64,000 nt of DNA from PZPK01 sp965230795. GTDB lineage: Bacteria > Pseudomonadota > Gammaproteobacteria > Pseudomonadales > Oleiphilaceae. Made by a program: the position numbers and the translations under genes. Of the stretch, positions 24,651-33,863 are shown in pieces. Under the pieces are notes generated by a model. The model did not search any database. It worked only from the letters and a program-made list of their open reading frames with translations, and was not told where the DNA came from. Position 1 is the first letter of the stretch, and every line of letters begins with the position of its first letter. The DNA lies in NCBI GenBank assembly GCA_965230795.1, contig OZ246020.1:2294001-2358000 (forward strand), written 5' to 3'.

Positions 24651-27005
24651 ATGACGATAAAATCCAAGTTGATTTATGGTTCCGTCACACTGGTCTTGGC
24701 CAGCTTACTGTTGGTGGGGATCACCGCGACCATTCTGGCGACCAACAAATCGTATGAGTCGCTTAGTGCTTTGACCCAGTCCAAGCTCGAATCCATTCTC
24801 GAATTAAAGAAACGCCACATTGAGGCCTATCTATCCGGATTACGGCAACAGTTTCAACTGATGGCAAAGGATCAGAATACCGGATCGGCTAACTATCACT
24901 TCTGGTCAACCTACGATGTGATCACCCAGTCTTCAAGCATATCGGACGAGCAAAAATCTGAATTGCAAGATTACGTCAACCGTCAGTATCTGGAGCCATA
25001 CAACAAGACAAGCCCTGACTCCAGTATCGATCTGAAACAGTATTTCAAGGGCTTTGATGACAATACATGGCTACTTCAGTACCACTATATTTTTGCCAAT
25101 CCCAATGAGCCCGGACGAAAGCGCGCCATGGATAGCCCCGGAAACGAGTTCTCTTCCTACAGTTCTGCCCATGGCGGCTATCATCGAGCCTTCCGGGAAT
25201 ATGCACAAAAACTCGGTTTTGGTGATATCTATCTGGTCGGTGCCGATGGCCGCATTTATTATTCACTTAACAAAGGATTTGAACTGGGTACGTCATTGGT
25301 AGATGGACCATTTGCCGATTCGGGGCTTGGCGAAGCGTTCCGAGAGGCGCTGAAAGCAGAGCAGGATCAACTGGTCTACAAGGATTATGCGTCCTATGCG
25401 CCCCTGTTCAATGCGCCGGTGTCTTTTATCGCTACGCCTCTTCTGAAATTCAAGCGCGTGCGGGGCGTGCTGATCGCGCAGTTTCCCATCGATGTGATCG
25501 ATTCCATTATGACCAATGATCAGGAATGGTCGAAAGTGGGATTGGGTGAAAGTGGTGAAGCCTATCTCGTAGGAGCAGATTACACCTTAAGAAATACAAG
25601 CCGGCTCAACGCGGAAGACATTCAGGGATATCTCGCTGAACTCAGGAATCAAGAGAAGGTAAATGCAGCAAATATTGCAGAAATTGAGCGTAGGGGATCC
25701 GGGATAGGCTTACATCAGATTAAAACGGAAGCGACTAAAAAAGCACTGAAAGGCGAACAGGGTTTTACAAGCTTAGGCAATGGGAAAAATGAGGTGTTGG
25801 CGGCCTATGCTCCAATCACTGTGAAAGGCTTCAACTGGGGAATTGTGAGCGAAATACATGCTGATGAAGCCTTTTCCAGTGCAGAGCAACTGACCCAGGA
25901 ACTCAGCACCAGCCTGCTATTATTGACTGTTGTGGTCTTCGCTGTCACTGCAGCGCTGGTTTATTTATTGGCACAGAGCCTATTCAAGCCCATTGAATCC
26001 ATGTCGAAGCGGATGGGGGAAATCGCTACCGGTAATGCCAGACTGGACAGTCGTTTGAATGAAACCGGGAACGATGAAATCGCGGTCTTCGCCAGGAGTT
26101 TTAATCTCTTCGTTTCCAAGCTGGCACATATGGTCGACAGAACGGAGCAAACTGCTGATGCTCTGGTCAAACAAAGCTCTGAACTGATAAGGCTATCCAA
26201 ACAAAGTAATCTTCAGTCACAGACACAACAGACACAGATTTCCACGATAAAAGAGGCAGTCGATCAGATCAGTACGCGTGTTCAGGCTACATCTGATAAG
26301 GCAGGGCAGGCCTCAGCGGCAGCAGGTTCTGCAGACGAGCAGGCGCAACACGGAAAAATTGCCACCGAGAAGGCGATTATTGCGATTAGGTCGGTTGAAA
26401 AAGAAGTACAGAATACTTCAAGTGCTTTGCAGGTACTTGAGGAAGAGGCACACAATGTGTCTGAGGTGCTGGCGGTGATTGATGCCATATCTGATCAGAC
26501 TAACCTGCTGGCTCTAAACGCTGCTATTGAGGCAGCACGAGCTGGCGAAAACGGCCGGGGGTTTGCCGTTGTTGCCGACGAGGTGCGCAATCTTTCGCAC
26601 CGTATCCAAAGCGAAACCTCACAAATCAACGATACGATTGGCAAACTGCAAAAAGGAACTAATGACGCGGCTTCCGTGATGCAGGCCAGTATCGACAAAA
26701 CCCGGTCCAGCAATGAGGCATCAGTGGATGCGGGTCGATTGCTTGATATTGTGGTAGAAAACAGCCGTAGTATTGCGTCCATGAATCGCGATATTGATGA
26801 AACTACAAGAGATCAGAATCGTCTGGTCGAGAACATTGAACACACTATTGCGCAAACAGCTGGCATTGCCGAAAACACTGCCCGGGCTGCGTCGGACATT
26901 GATCAAATAGGTAACGACATTGCCGCGCTTGCAAAAGAACTGGATACTCTGGTCGCCCAGTTTGCATCGCACTCTGACGAACAGAAAATGGCAGCAAAAG
27001 CCTGA
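24651..27005 (+). CDS. Methyl-accepting chemotaxis protein with dCache-like sensor
   Basis: The chemoreceptor of about 784 residues has an N-terminal transmembrane helix and a large (~380-residue) periplasmic ligand domain of double-Cache type (FGDIYLVGADGRIYYS, then GESGEAYLVGADYTLRN). A second helix, HAMP and a long coiled coil follow, with the signalling hairpin QTNLLALNAAIEAARAGE and GRGFAVVADEVRNLS. It transmits ligand binding to CheA/CheW, which are not in the window. I chose ATG 24651 (GGAG seven bases upstream) over GTG 24633. No C-terminal CheR-tethering pentapeptide is seen. Confidence 0.92.
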   Translation: MTIKSKLIYGSVTLVLASLLLVGITATILATNKSYESLSALTQSKLESILELKKRHIEAYLSGLRQQFQLMAKDQNTGSANYHFWSTYDVITQSSSISDEQKSELQDYVNRQYLEPYNKTSPDSSIDLKQYFKGFDDNTWLLQYHYIFANPNEPGRKRAMDSPGNEFSSYSSAHGGYHRAFREYAQKLGFGDIYLVGADGRIYYSLNKGFELGTSLVDGPFADSGLGEAFREALKAEQDQLVYKDYASYAPLFNAPVSFIATPLLKFKRVRGVLIAQFPIDVIDSIMTNDQEWSKVGLGESGEAYLVGADYTLRNTSRLNAEDIQGYLAELRNQEKVNAANIAEIERRGSGIGLHQIKTEATKKALKGEQGFTSLGNGKNEVLAAYAPITVKGFNWGIVSEIHADEAFSSAEQLTQELSTSLLLLTVVVFAVTAALVYLLAQSLFKPIESMSKRMGEIATGNARLDSRLNETGNDEIAVFARSFNLFVSKLAHMVDRTEQTADALVKQSSELIRLSKQSNLQSQTQQTQISTIKEAVDQISTRVQATSDKAGQASAAAGSADEQAQHGKIATEKAIIAIRSVEKEVQNTSSALQVLEEEAHNVSEVLAVIDAISDQTNLLALNAAIEAARAGENGRGFAVVADEVRNLSHRIQSETSQINDTIGKLQKGTNDAASVMQASIDKTRSSNEASVDAGRLLDIVVENSRSIASMNRDIDETTRDQNRLVENIEHTIAQTAGIAENTARAASDIDQIGNDIAALAKELDTLVAQFASHSDEQKMAAKA

Positions 27006-27034
27006 GCCGATTCAAGGCATTGCGTTTGTGCACG

Positions 27035-28063
27035 TCATGGTACGATCACCGAGCGTTTAAAATATTCCGGTTTTAGTGAAAGGTTCCAGCGGCGAAGGGC
27101 CGATTTGCTGAATATCAATTCACCTTTACTTTGGGTGATGAAGGGAATGCGGCGTTCCGGAAAGTCTTTTTCCAATACCTGAAGGACCATCTGTCCCGCA
27201 TCCTGACCCATCAACACACCACTTACCACCATTCCTCCGGCGGCTTTGTGCTCTCCGATAGATTGAGAATGGGTAGAGAAAACGGGTATGGATGCGTGCT
27301 CATGCAGCCATTCGTGGACCATATCAACATGCACTGGCTTACTATTGTCATCCTGTAAGGCGTAAAAACCGGCAGCAACGATAAAATCATAACCTTGCAG
27401 GCGGCTTTCCATCACCACTTGCTGCCACTCACTAAAGCTTGCGGCGCGTTTTACATAAATATTCAAGCGCGACCCGATTTTTAAATAATCCTGACTCTTG
27501 AGGTCGTTTTTATAAAATGCGCGTGCCGTAGGGCTGTCGCCCAGGAGAATCAGGGCATTCGTTGCATTGATGCCGGTCGCCAGACTCATTTCAATGACCG
27601 TGCGTTGTATCAGCGGTCGCTCCAGCACACCGGTAACATTTGCCAGACCAATCAGTTCAGGATAATCGTCCCGGATAGAGCCATTGATCCCACAAAACAC
27701 AATGGGGGTGTCGCGGGCAATTGTTTCGCCGAGCAAATCCAGCGCATTGTCATCACACAGAACAACGACATCCGGTTTCAGAGCTTTATAAAACCCGAGA
27801 GCGGTTTTGGCTTTATCAGCAAACTGGTCTCGTGGAATACGCTTGGTATCGAGGTAGTGATAGGAAAGATCATTCACCGACTGCAAGGTGCGAGCTAATC
27901 CCAGATTGATTTCCTGAACCCAGGTAAGTCCTTCATGATAGCTATGAATGATCAGCACTTGGGGTGTCTTTGCATCAACCGGAATGCAAAGACCGAACAA
28001 GAAAACAAACCGCGCTATCCATAGCAAAATCGTCCTGAATCGTGTGCATTCAGACAGCGCCAT
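27035..28063 (-). CDS. Orphan periplasmic binding protein, ABC_sub_bind type
   Basis: The 342-residue protein has a signal peptide (cleaved near VDAKTPQV) followed by VLIIHSYHEGLTWVQEINLG. That opening is typical of the type-1 periplasmic binding domain often found alone or fused to sensor kinases and cyclases. Later segments PDVVVLCDDNALDLLG and IVFCGINGSI fit the same fold. No permease or ATPase is nearby; the convergent neighbour is a chemoreceptor. It may be a sensor partner rather than a transporter component (inference). Confidence 0.8.
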   Translation of the reverse strand: MALSECTRFRTILLWIARFVFLFGLCIPVDAKTPQVLIIHSYHEGLTWVQEINLGLARTLQSVNDLSYHYLDTKRIPRDQFADKAKTALGFYKALKPDVVVLCDDNALDLLGETIARDTPIVFCGINGSIRDDYPELIGLANVTGVLERPLIQRTVIEMSLATGINATNALILLGDSPTARAFYKNDLKSQDYLKIGSRLNIYVKRAASFSEWQQVVMESRLQGYDFIVAAGFYALQDDNSKPVHVDMVHEWLHEHASIPVFSTHSQSIGEHKAAGGMVVSGVLMGQDAGQMVLQVLEKDFPERRIPFITQSKGELIFSKSALRRWNLSLKPEYFKRSVIVP

Positions 28064-28422
28064 AACAATTCATACCTGTTTTGGTTTGGACTGATATAAC
28101 TATAGACCAGAGCGTTGACGAGAGCAGTTGTAATAAAAGAAAGGTACTGCCAAATATTCTACGGGCTTGTCATTGCCGCTGGACTAAATCTGCCGGCTGT
28201 ATTTCACGGCTTTCACGTTCATTGTTGCCGCTGTTTTATGTTTCGACGTGAGACCCGGTTTCAAAATTAATCAATAGCCTTAAAAACTGTACAGTTTATT
28301 CAGTATTGACTATACCTATACATGCGATCAGGCCTATACAGAGGCGATCGCGGGCTCTCGTCCAGGGAAAATAATAACAAGGAGCATGATCAACCGGATT
28401 ATCCAAAAAGGAGAAAATCCAG
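28064..28422. promoter_or_regulatory. Intergenic region with a 14-bp palindrome and CTATAC repeats upstream of the porin
   Basis: This 359-bp gap separates divergent genes. It contains the perfect palindrome AAACTGTACAGTTT at 28284-28297, a TTGACT -35-like box at 28306-28311, and the hexamer CTATAC three times (28310, 28316 and 28334). A strong AAGGAG ribosome site lies before the porin ATG at 28423. The palindrome overlaps where a regulator would act on the porin promoter; which regulator is unknown. I saw no small gene in the gap. Confidence 0.4.
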
Positions 28423-29568
28423 ATGACGCGATGCTTACGAAACCTAGTTTTAATCTCTTTGTTTTACTTGCCTGTCTCCGTCGCTTTTGCCGAATTGAAT
28501 TTTAATGGCTTCGCTTCCGTAGGCGGCGGTTACTATAGCGCTGAAGATACTGACAGCGGTTACCAGGGGTATGATCAGGATACCTTCACTGCAGACCCTG
28601 CTATTCGCTTCGGATTGCAGGTCAGCGCGCCCATCAATGATAAAGTCATGGCGACCGGTCAACTCCTTGCCAAAGGGGATGACGATTATCAGGTCGAGTC
28701 AGAATGGGCGTACCTGACCTATGCAGCCAATGACAACTGGGATGTTAGAGTTGGCCGGCTGAGGGCGCCTCTCTTTCCTTATTCCGACTTTCTCGATGTG
28801 GGTTACGCCTATCCATGGATTACCCCGCCGGCAGAAATCTATCGTTTCCTGTTTACGACAGTAGAGGGCATAGACACCCTGTATCGGGGTTATGTGTCCG
28901 GTTGGGACTACACCTTGCAGGGCTATTACGGGCGACTGACTGATGATACCCGCTTGGCCGGTGAGGACGTTGAGCTGGATTTACAGGATTTTGCGGGCGT
29001 GAATATCAGCCTGACCAAGGACTGGTTAACCTTGAGAGCCTCATACAATATTGCCGAGGCCAGCATAGAGAATCCCTCATCTCTTGAAACCGGACTGCTT
29101 ACGCCACTTCGAACTGCAGGTTTTGATGGTGTAGCGGATGCTCTCGAAGTCCAGGAAGAAGACCCATCGTTTTGGGGTGTCAGTGCACTGGTTGATTACG
29201 AGGACTGGCTGTTCACCATGGAGTATACGGAGTTGCTGGCTGGTGACCAATCGCTGATCTCGGATGACCAGGCATGGTATGTCCTGGTAGGGCGCAGGAT
29301 CGATGCGTTTACATTGCATGCCACCTACTTTATTCAGGATGATGATCCGGACTTCAGCATTCTCGAACCGATTGAGGGAACACCATTCGAGGCTGGCGCC
29401 AGACCGCTCATCAGTCAGTCCGAGACCAAAGGCGTTACCCTGGGATTGCGTTACGACTTTGCAGCTGCCACCGCGTTCAAGATTGAGGTGACCGATCTCG
29501 ACTTTGACAATGAAGACGGTGACTCCAGCGGGACGCTTCTGAACTTTGCCATCGATACGGTCTTTTAG
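28423..29568 (+). CDS. Outer-membrane porin
   Basis: The 381-residue protein has a signal peptide ending near AFAELNF, then FNGFASVGGGYYSAED and many alternating strands. An EWAYLTYAANDNWDVRVGRL segment is typical of trimeric Gram-negative porins, and the final strand ends in Phe (FAIDTVF). Negatively charged loops are frequent. It is followed 12 bp later by a phosphate-type binding protein and a chemoreceptor, so it could admit the ligand sensed by them (inference). A palindrome upstream suggests regulated expression. Confidence 0.85.
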   Translation: MTRCLRNLVLISLFYLPVSVAFAELNFNGFASVGGGYYSAEDTDSGYQGYDQDTFTADPAIRFGLQVSAPINDKVMATGQLLAKGDDDYQVESEWAYLTYAANDNWDVRVGRLRAPLFPYSDFLDVGYAYPWITPPAEIYRFLFTTVEGIDTLYRGYVSGWDYTLQGYYGRLTDDTRLAGEDVELDLQDFAGVNISLTKDWLTLRASYNIAEASIENPSSLETGLLTPLRTAGFDGVADALEVQEEDPSFWGVSALVDYEDWLFTMEYTELLAGDQSLISDDQAWYVLVGRRIDAFTLHATYFIQDDDPDFSILEPIEGTPFEAGARPLISQSETKGVTLGLRYDFAAATAFKIEVTDLDFDNEDGDSSGTLLNFAIDTVF

Positions 29569-29580
29569 GGAGGATGCGAC

Positions 29581-30018
29581 ATGAAAATATTAATTAGCCC
29601 CATCAAGCACATGCTCTCCCTTTCACTGCTGCTTTTGGCACTTGGCAGCCCATCAGCCTGGAGCGAGGTAGCGGTAATCGTTCACCCATCGATTGCTGAG
29701 TCGGCTTCTGCTTCAGATTTGGAACGTATCTTTTTGGGGAAAGCCAAAAGCCTTCCTGGCGGCACGAAAATCGTTCCGATTAACCTTCAATCCGGAAATG
29801 CTGTGCGGGATGAATTCAACGATAAGGTGCTGAACAAGTCAGATGCCCAGCTTAAATCCTATTGGTCACGTCTTGTGTTTACCGGAAAGGCTCAACCCCC
29901 GCAGGATGTGGGTTCTGAAGACGACATGATCAACATGATAAAAAGCAATCCAAACATGATTGGTTATGTTAGCGCCGACAAAGCAAGTGGCGATGTAAAA
30001 GTGATCGCTTCTTTCTGA
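29581..30018 (+). CDS. Small phosphate-type (PstS-like) periplasmic binding protein
   Basis: At 145 residues the protein is about half the usual PstS length. It has a signal peptide (cleaved near SAWSEVA) and then VAVIVHPSIAESASASDLERIFLGKAKSLPGG, characteristic of the short 'phosphate ABC transporter substrate-binding' family. It ends in MINMIKSNPNMIGYVSADKA, a PstS-like segment. It lies between a porin and a chemoreceptor, with no pstCAB. A role as ligand receptor for the chemoreceptor or for surface function is more likely than import; this is inference. Confidence 0.8.
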   Translation: MKILISPIKHMLSLSLLLLALGSPSAWSEVAVIVHPSIAESASASDLERIFLGKAKSLPGGTKIVPINLQSGNAVRDEFNDKVLNKSDAQLKSYWSRLVFTGKAQPPQDVGSEDDMINMIKSNPNMIGYVSADKASGDVKVIASF

Positions 30019-30099
30019 ATCGGCAGTGACGGGTTCAGCGATCAAGGCTGAGCTCGTCTCCCCTCTAAAGCGTTCCTGGTTCAAAAAAAGGATACGGCA

Positions 30100-31767
30100 A
30101 TGAACTGGTTTAAAGACCTTAAAGTCTTTCAAAAAATCATGTTAATTCTGGTGGTATATGCCATTGCTCTGGTGATCAATCTGTTTATCGGGCGTGCATC
30201 GTTGCTTGAGACTCAAGGCTATCTCGTTGATTTGGAAGAAAGGATATACGACTCTGTGCAACTTGCGGCAGTCAATCGACCACTACTCAAGCGAGCAGAT
30301 GAACTCTTAACGCAGGCTGTGAGTTTTGGCGAGGCAGACCTAAAGAATCAGGGTAAAGCGACCATCAGTTTGTTGCAGCAGAATCTGGGCAAGCTACAGG
30401 ATATCGACCAGATAAGAAGGGATGCATTGGCAACAATTAGTGAAAACGTCAGGCAGTATGAATCCGTTGCCGTACCGATCGTCGAAGAAATGCTGGGTGG
30501 CGAATTGGATTATGCGTCGTTACAAGCGCGTACTGCACGCAAGGCAGAACTGTTTGAGAGCGTCAATAAGGGGCTTGACGCATATTACGAAACCATGAAT
30601 AGCGTTTTCAAAAAGACGATTCAGAATGCTGTTAAAAGTGGCGAAAGTTCATTATTTCTAACGAGTGCAGTCAATACGGTTTTCTTTGTCGTACTCGCTT
30701 TTATCATCGTATATGTCGCCAGAAGTATCAGTAAAACAGCCAGTCAGCTCCGGGATTCACTGAGCGAGTTGGCCAAGGGTTCCGGCAATCTGGATCATCG
30801 TATTCGTGTCAGTTCCAAAGACGAGCTCGGACTAACAGCCGATAACTTCAATCAGTTTATGGAGAAACTTTCGGATATCGTCCGACAAATCTTCAGGACT
30901 TCAAATCCCTTGCTGGAAGCAGCCAATGATCTTGATAGCAATGCAAAAATAGTAGAGAAAGCGACAAATGAACTGCTGGCAAAGGCAAGCGAAGGCAAGT
31001 CTGCCATGTCTGAAATTACCCTGAGCATTAGCGAAATTAGTCAGTCTGCAACCCAGGCGAGCGATGCCATGCAAGAGACAGATCAAAAGGCGACACAAGG
31101 TCTGGATGCGGTAAATCATACGATTGATAACTCTGAAAACCTGAACGGCCAGATTGTTGAGGCCTCGGAGATGGTTGAACGTTTGGCTCAGGACACAGAC
31201 AACGTTGCCAATATTCTCGATGTCATTTCGACGATTGCCGAACAAACCAATTTGTTGGCGCTTAACGCAGCCATTGAAGCCGCTCGTGCCGGAGAGCAGG
31301 GGCGAGGCTTTGCTGTCGTTGCAGACGAGGTTAGGGCTCTGGCCTCCAAAACCGCTGATGCGACGACTGAAATCCGAGATGTACTCGGACGATTAGAAGA
31401 CAATGCGACCGCGACTGTCGATGCCATGGTGGCCGCAAAAGAACAGTCACAGATTACACGGGCGCAAACAGTTGAGACTGGGGAAGCCCTAAAGCAAATC
31501 AAAACCCGTATTGAAGACGTCAAACAAATGAACCTGACGATTGCGGCAGCAACGGAAGAGCAGAGTGTGGTGGTCAACAATGTTAGCGAGATCATCGCGA
31601 ACATGTATGACTCGGTGCAAACGACAGAATCGTCTTTTGGTGAACTTGCTTCTTTGGCGGAAAAGCTCCTGTCGGCATCGGACTCGCTGAAAGTGGCAAC
31701 GTCACAGTTCAGGGTAGAATCGTCTGAGAGATGTATTGCTAAGTGTCCTGGTGCTCGCGTGCTGTAG
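30100..31767 (+). CDS. Methyl-accepting chemotaxis protein with four-helix periplasmic domain
   Basis: The 555-residue chemoreceptor has a first transmembrane helix at about residues 12-28, a ~150-residue all-helical periplasmic domain, a second helix at about 190-205, HAMP, and a cytoplasmic hairpin with QTNLLALNAAIEAARAGEQ and GRGFAVVADEVRALAS. Small helical sensors of this kind often detect a ligand through a periplasmic binding protein; phosphate-type and other binding proteins are encoded directly before and after it. Its 3' end overlaps the next gene by about 30 bp. Confidence 0.92.
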   Translation: MNWFKDLKVFQKIMLILVVYAIALVINLFIGRASLLETQGYLVDLEERIYDSVQLAAVNRPLLKRADELLTQAVSFGEADLKNQGKATISLLQQNLGKLQDIDQIRRDALATISENVRQYESVAVPIVEEMLGGELDYASLQARTARKAELFESVNKGLDAYYETMNSVFKKTIQNAVKSGESSLFLTSAVNTVFFVVLAFIIVYVARSISKTASQLRDSLSELAKGSGNLDHRIRVSSKDELGLTADNFNQFMEKLSDIVRQIFRTSNPLLEAANDLDSNAKIVEKATNELLAKASEGKSAMSEITLSISEISQSATQASDAMQETDQKATQGLDAVNHTIDNSENLNGQIVEASEMVERLAQDTDNVANILDVISTIAEQTNLLALNAAIEAARAGEQGRGFAVVADEVRALASKTADATTEIRDVLGRLEDNATATVDAMVAAKEQSQITRAQTVETGEALKQIKTRIEDVKQMNLTIAAATEEQSVVVNNVSEIIANMYDSVQTTESSFGELASLAEKLLSASDSLKVATSQFRVESSERCIAKCPGARVL

Positions 31768-32584
31768 CCAAGCGACATCTGCAACGACGCTTATAAAACT
31801 GGTCCCAGGCCAATCAAAAGATGATACAAGACATATATATCCGCACAAGATTCTTCGCCTGGCTTTGGATGCAACGGTCCAATCCCATGGTCCTTATGAA
31901 ATCGTTTACGGAAACACCCACTTTACCCGTAATCGTACATTGATTGAGTTGCAAACCGGGCAATATGTAAATGTTCATGAAGCCCCTACGAGGGAGGAAT
32001 GGGAAAAGCAGGCGATACCGATTTACATCCCGGTGCGAAAAGGATTGTTGGGGTACAGACTTTTATTGATTGATAAAAAATCACGCTCTACCTTCGAAAA
32101 TATGCGTGCAGCCGGCGATCTTAAGGAGCTTTATGCCGGGCTCGGCGAGCAATGGTCAACCACCAAAGCCATGGATGCACTGGGATTTAATATTGTCACA
32201 GGTAACAACTATGAAGGACTGTTCAGCATGCTAATGGCTGGCCGGTTTGATTATTTTCCGAGGGGAGTGAACGAACTTTTTGAAGAATATGAAACCCGGA
32301 AAAGCAAATACCCAAATATGGTTATAGAGCCAAGCAAGGCCCTGTACATTCCTTCACCTACCTTTTTTTTCGTTTCTCCCGCTTTTCCGGAGCTGGCAGA
32401 TCGAATTGAAGAGGGTATGAGAGAGATCATAAACGATGGAACATTTGATTTGGAGTTCAGTCTTAAATTTGGAAACTACCTAAAATTGGCGGATTTGGGA
32501 AACAGGCAAGTTTTCAAAATGGATAATCCATTGCTATCTGAGCAAGCGGCAAAGTCTAATGAACAATTCCGGTTTCGTCACTAG
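31736..32584 (+). CDS. Periplasmic solute-binding-like protein (transporter substrate-binding domain)
   Basis: The product is a ~282-residue secreted protein whose reading frame begins within the end of the chemoreceptor gene. TTG 31736 is the best start (GAGAG five bases upstream) and gives a short signal peptide ending near SQATSATT. The body is type-2 periplasmic binding-like: IPIYIPVRKGLLGYRLLLI, NYEGLFSMLMAGRFDYFPRGV and SPTFFFVSPAFPELA. No transporter genes accompany it. The overlap with the chemoreceptor suggests co-expression and a joint sensory role (inference). Confidence 0.7.
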   Translation: MLSVLVLACCSQATSATTLIKLVPGQSKDDTRHIYPHKILRLALDATVQSHGPYEIVYGNTHFTRNRTLIELQTGQYVNVHEAPTREEWEKQAIPIYIPVRKGLLGYRLLLIDKKSRSTFENMRAAGDLKELYAGLGEQWSTTKAMDALGFNIVTGNNYEGLFSMLMAGRFDYFPRGVNELFEEYETRKSKYPNMVIEPSKALYIPSPTFFFVSPAFPELADRIEEGMREIINDGTFDLEFSLKFGNYLKLADLGNRQVFKMDNPLLSEQAAKSNEQFRFRH

Positions 32585-32758
32585 TTTCCGACTTCTCAGT
32601 TAGATCCGGTAATCGCACTCCCATAAAAAGAAATTGTAACGAGTAAGCTATTCTACTGGCGAACCTGACAGGCTTTACTATTATCTAGGGTAACGCTGTA
32701 CATTTAATAACCGGCATCTGCCCGCATAAACTCCCAGCTCGATGCGAGGAGTCACATC

Positions 32759-33685
32759 ATGCGTAAACTCGTAACTGTTCTCATCACCTGCTTGCTGGCA
32801 CTTGGCAGTACTGCAGTCCTCTCTGAAAACCTGACCCTGACTGGGTCCACAACCATCAAACCCATTATGGATCATTTGGGCTTTATCCTTAATGAAAGCA
32901 CGCGTGGAATGGACTCCAAGGAAATAAAACTGGTTGAGACCGTGGATGCAAAACTTAGTGATGCGTACCGGAACAAAGTTCGAGGATATTTTGGAGAGCT
33001 CTCACTCTCAGTTCGACCAGGTGGGTCGAGCAACGGTATTAAATCGGCTTTCGAGGGGAATACCGATATTGGTATGGCATCCCGAGACCTGAAAGCCAAA
33101 GAAAATGACATGAAAAGCAGTTTGCGCGTGATCAATATTGGATCCGACGCTCTGGTGTTCATTACAGCAGTTGGAAACTCGGTGAAAAATCTATCGCGAG
33201 ATCAATTGAGGCGGGCGTTCTTAGGAGAAGTGACAGACTGGTCTGAATTAGATGGAAGTGGCGGACAGATCAAACTCATTGGCAAAGGGGCACACCATGG
33301 TACCTACGATGTTTTTGTGGAAAAACTGGGTTTGAATGGAAAAAATCTCGCTCCGATTACCTATTTTGAGACGGAAGCAACGATTTCCGCAGCACTTGGT
33401 CAACGTTTTGACAAGGGATTGGCTTTTGCGTCGTTGGGGGCCTTACCCAAAAGCCAGCGAGGGCAAAACTATAAACTCCTCAGTGTTGATAGTGTAGCGC
33501 CATTGAAAGGCGACAGCTTCAACTCAGCCTATTCTCTGGTCAGGCCGCTAAATTTGGTGCTCAACAATGGAACAGAGATTTCGGGTAAATTTCTCAAGTT
33601 TCTTGAGTTTATGCGATCGGAAGACGGTCAAGCCCTGATCGAAGCGCACGGATTCGTCCCCAACCAGTTTGATAAATTCTGGTGA
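32759..33685 (+). CDS. Phosphate ABC transporter substrate-binding protein (PstS family), orphan
   Basis: The 308-residue protein has a signal peptide (cleaved near AVLSENLT) and then LTLTGSTTIKPIMDHLG, the PstS N-terminal phosphate loop. SVRPGGSSNGIKSAFEG, DIGMASRDLK and GKGAHHGTYDVFVEKLG provide the other anion contacts. It has good GAGGAG ribosome binding. pstC, pstA, pstB and phoU are absent around it, so it is separate from a standard Pst operon. Phosphate or another oxyanion is the probable ligand. A terminator hairpin follows at 33713-33741. Confidence 0.88.
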   Translation: MRKLVTVLITCLLALGSTAVLSENLTLTGSTTIKPIMDHLGFILNESTRGMDSKEIKLVETVDAKLSDAYRNKVRGYFGELSLSVRPGGSSNGIKSAFEGNTDIGMASRDLKAKENDMKSSLRVINIGSDALVFITAVGNSVKNLSRDQLRRAFLGEVTDWSELDGSGGQIKLIGKGAHHGTYDVFVEKLGLNGKNLAPITYFETEATISAALGQRFDKGLAFASLGALPKSQRGQNYKLLSVDSVAPLKGDSFNSAYSLVRPLNLVLNNGTEISGKFLKFLEFMRSEDGQALIEAHGFVPNQFDKFW

Positions 33686-33712
33686 TTCAGAGATTTGTAA
33701 ATCAAAGTGCAA

Positions 33713-33741
33713 TGTCGCTTTGGAACACTTTCAAAGCGACA
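33713..33741 (+). terminator. Intrinsic terminator after the PstS-like gene
   Basis: TGTCGCTTTG at 33713-33722 pairs perfectly with CAAAGCGACA at 33732-33741 around a 9-nt loop. It is followed by GCTATTTTG. It starts 28 bp after the stop codon. Confidence 0.7.
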
Positions 33742-33827
33742 GCTATTTTGACGCAAAGCGGAATTCGATTTACCTCTTTTGCTTCATGGGCTGTTGGTGA
33801 ATAGAGGACTTAATTCGAGCCCCTAAA

Positions 33828-33863
33828 CCGCGTCATTGCCGCGCAGGCGGCAATCCATTGTTT
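33828..33863. repeat. Left copy of a 36-bp palindromic repeat (inverted relative to the right copy)
   Basis: These 36 bases are the exact reverse complement of 34195-34230. The centre is a self-complementary hairpin, ATTGCCGC-GCAG-GCGGCAAT. The copy overlaps the 3' end of the GIY-YIG gene and supplies its last codons and TGA stop. Repeats of this general form (GTCATTnCCGC...GCGGnAATCCA) are common dispersed REP-like elements in proteobacteria. Confidence 0.9.

Noticed and set aside
28064..28422. Small RNA or c-di-GMP riboswitch in the longest non-coding gap
   Set aside because: No conserved riboswitch core or strong terminator-like stem was found; only a short palindrome and hexamer repeats.
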